From assembly GCF_022539665.2 (NCBI RefSeq), contig NC_081338.1:5630446-5694445 (forward strand): a DNA stretch of 64,000 nt. The letters run 5' to 3'. This DNA is from Daphnia carinata (Eukaryota > Arthropoda > Branchiopoda > Diplostraca > Daphniidae). Both the position numbers and the translations under genes were made by a program. Below the pieces are notes generated by a model. It had not been told where the DNA came from, ran no database searches, and was given only the letters and a program-made list of their open reading frames with translations. Shown piece by piece: positions 62,801-64,000 of the stretch; positions within the stretch are counted from its first letter, which is position 1, and each line of letters starts with the position of its first letter.

Positions 62801-63757
62801 ATCAAAAAGAAACGTGTCAAGGTAAGAAAAACAAAAAAAAAAACCAAAAAAAAAGAGTTGAAGCAGAAAAACCAACCCCGCAGTGGTGGAGTTAAAGAGC
62901 CAGACTTCGGGGAAAAGGCGGCGGACGCGAATGTTGGTCGCAGACGAAGTGTCGGCGTCGTCGTCGACGGCCACCGATTTGAAATTGGTACCGCTTTCAA
63001 GAGCTATCGAGTCCAAACTACGCCACGTCACTAATCAATTTCAAAATCAAGAAACAAATGTCAAACAAGAAATTGTCTACTTTGTGACCAAACAACATTT
63101 TCTTTTTCATTTCACTTGCCCCCCCCCCCCCCCGAAGAAAAATCAATTTTTATATCAATAAAAATAAAGAAATATCGGATCCAAATGCCTTGGCAAATCA
63201 GTTTAAGAGATCAACTAATGAAACATGAAAAATACTAGCAGAAGAGGCGAGAGAAAGATGGACAGAAAAGGGAAGAAGCTAACGACGAATAACGATCCCC
63301 GCACACTACGAATATTAAATGTTATTAGGCTATACTCGTTAGAAAAAAAAAAACTGATATAAGTGGATTAGCCAACAACAAATGACAACATACGACAGTG
63401 TTGCTCTTACAGACGACCGTTTTAGATGGGGGAAAAGGCGTAGAAATTATGCCGATATTAAAACAAGAAAAAATCCGTAAATTCGGATTATCTTTGATGA
63501 CGTGTACCCGGTGTCGACGGATTGAAAGATCCACGTCGGGGGCGGATCGCGTAGTAAAAAGATTTTGGGATTGTCATCGGCTGGAGTTGGGATACGAGAG
63601 AAGGCATAAGGTCCAGCTAGCGGGGGACGGATCAGAGTTGGCAAAGTGAAAGCCGGTCCTTTGTCGACGGCCACTGCGTTTGCCGAACCGCGAGCAGGAA
63701 TCGGCCGGTTCGTCGGCCGGTTGACCGCTTTCGGTCTCAACGTTGTTCGTTCGCTTC
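59864..63757 (-). CDS. Thioester-containing protein, CD109-like, C-terminal part
   Basis: Nine exons in phase: 63757-63508 (5' edge uncertain), 63017-62877, 62574-62457, 62386-62200, 62118-60809, 60740-60565, 60505-60346, 60279-60177 and 60108-59864, giving about 895 residues. The N-terminal part lies beyond 64000. A Pro-rich segment in the first exon (TLIRPPLAGPYAFSRIP) is in the bait/variable position. RVRRLFPEVWLF and DTITSWVITAFSL are family blocks. The thioester motif GCGEQN is intact, as is a His (KVSHTDMQGG) that corresponds to the thioester-directing His of complement C3. The macroglobulin receptor-binding domain follows. The C terminus has a Cys-rich stretch (CDICQSNDCKNQC) and a hydrophobic end (IPTLLCIVLSGLTSALLLI) without a cytoplasmic tail, suggesting a GPI anchor as in CD109. 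These proteins tag microbes or trap proteases by covalent bonding. Confidence 0.9.
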
Positions 63758-64000
63758 CTTTTTATTTTTTTTAGATTTTAATTCGATTGTTTAAAAAAAA
63801 AAAAAAAAAAATTTTTCCCTACATTTACTAAGCATGAAACGGCGTTTGAAATCGGCATTACTAAACATAGTTCCATTTTCAAGGAACGACGATAGAAAAG
63901 ATAGCAGAAGTAAGAGAACTCGTTTCGCACACGTGAAAACAAAAGCTGTTAGTTCCTCCACCACACGATTGGAAAAGTTGTTTTGCCTTTCACCTCACCC
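63758..64000. other. Intron or upstream sequence of the thioester gene
   Basis: It contains an A/T run and no coding segment I can join in phase. The remaining upstream exons of the thioester gene should lie beyond the window. Confidence 0.4.

Overview
This is eukaryotic, almost certainly arthropod, genomic DNA. Short introns (mostly 50-120 bp) interrupt animal genes, and the set (TMEM179, Rab1, out-at-first, ADAP, NAT9, NOL11, WDR18, OXA1L, an ionotropic-receptor fragment, a thioester protein) fits a branchiopod crustacean such as Daphnia; the genus is inference. All exon structures were joined by hand from splice sites and reading phase. REGION 1 (1-7.7 kb) is a normal gene-dense segment: an unrecognised acidic nuclear-type protein (-), TMEM179 (+), Rab1 (+) and out-at-first (-). 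REGION 2 (8-20 kb) is a graveyard of accessory DNA. It holds an intact 503-codon ORF with a retropepsin-like domain whose active site reads D-R-G, two decayed relatives of it (16.6-17.7 and 18.8-19.4 kb), a 600-bp block of nearly pure A+T, an orphan TATA promoter with one coding exon, and a frameshifted ELYS/AHCTF1-like nucleoporin relic. REGION 3 (20.3-27.6 kb) returns to housekeeping genes: ADAP (ArfGAP with two PH domains), NAT9 (with an in-frame stop), NOL11 and WDR18. NAT9 and NOL11 diverge from a 300-bp spacer. NOL11 and WDR18 are both ribosome-assembly factors. REGION 4 (27.6-34.4 kb) has no recognisable protein gene. It is full of homopolymers and microsatellites, with a probable 5' untranslated exon near its end, and stops at a 100-N scaffold gap. 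REGION 5 (34.5-56.1 kb) is the highlight: nearly nine head-to-tail copies of a 2.46-kb unit. Each unit joins about 1.2 kb of divergent 170-180-bp monomers, themselves arranged as 521-bp trimers, to about 1.2 kb of non-monomer DNA. That part carries, on the minus strand, a fragment of a DEAD-box helicase resembling Vasa/DDX4 (pre-core motif, Q motif and Walker A, with a retained 60-bp intron). A tandem satellite carrying pieces of a germline helicase recalls the Drosophila AT-chX repeats, which make piRNAs against vasa; whether this array is transcribed is unknown. REGION 6 (56.1-64 kb) holds a diverged piece of the array unit, an ionotropic-receptor C-terminal fragment, OXA1L (mitochondrial insertase) and the C-terminal two-thirds of a thioester/CD109-like protein running off the right edge.
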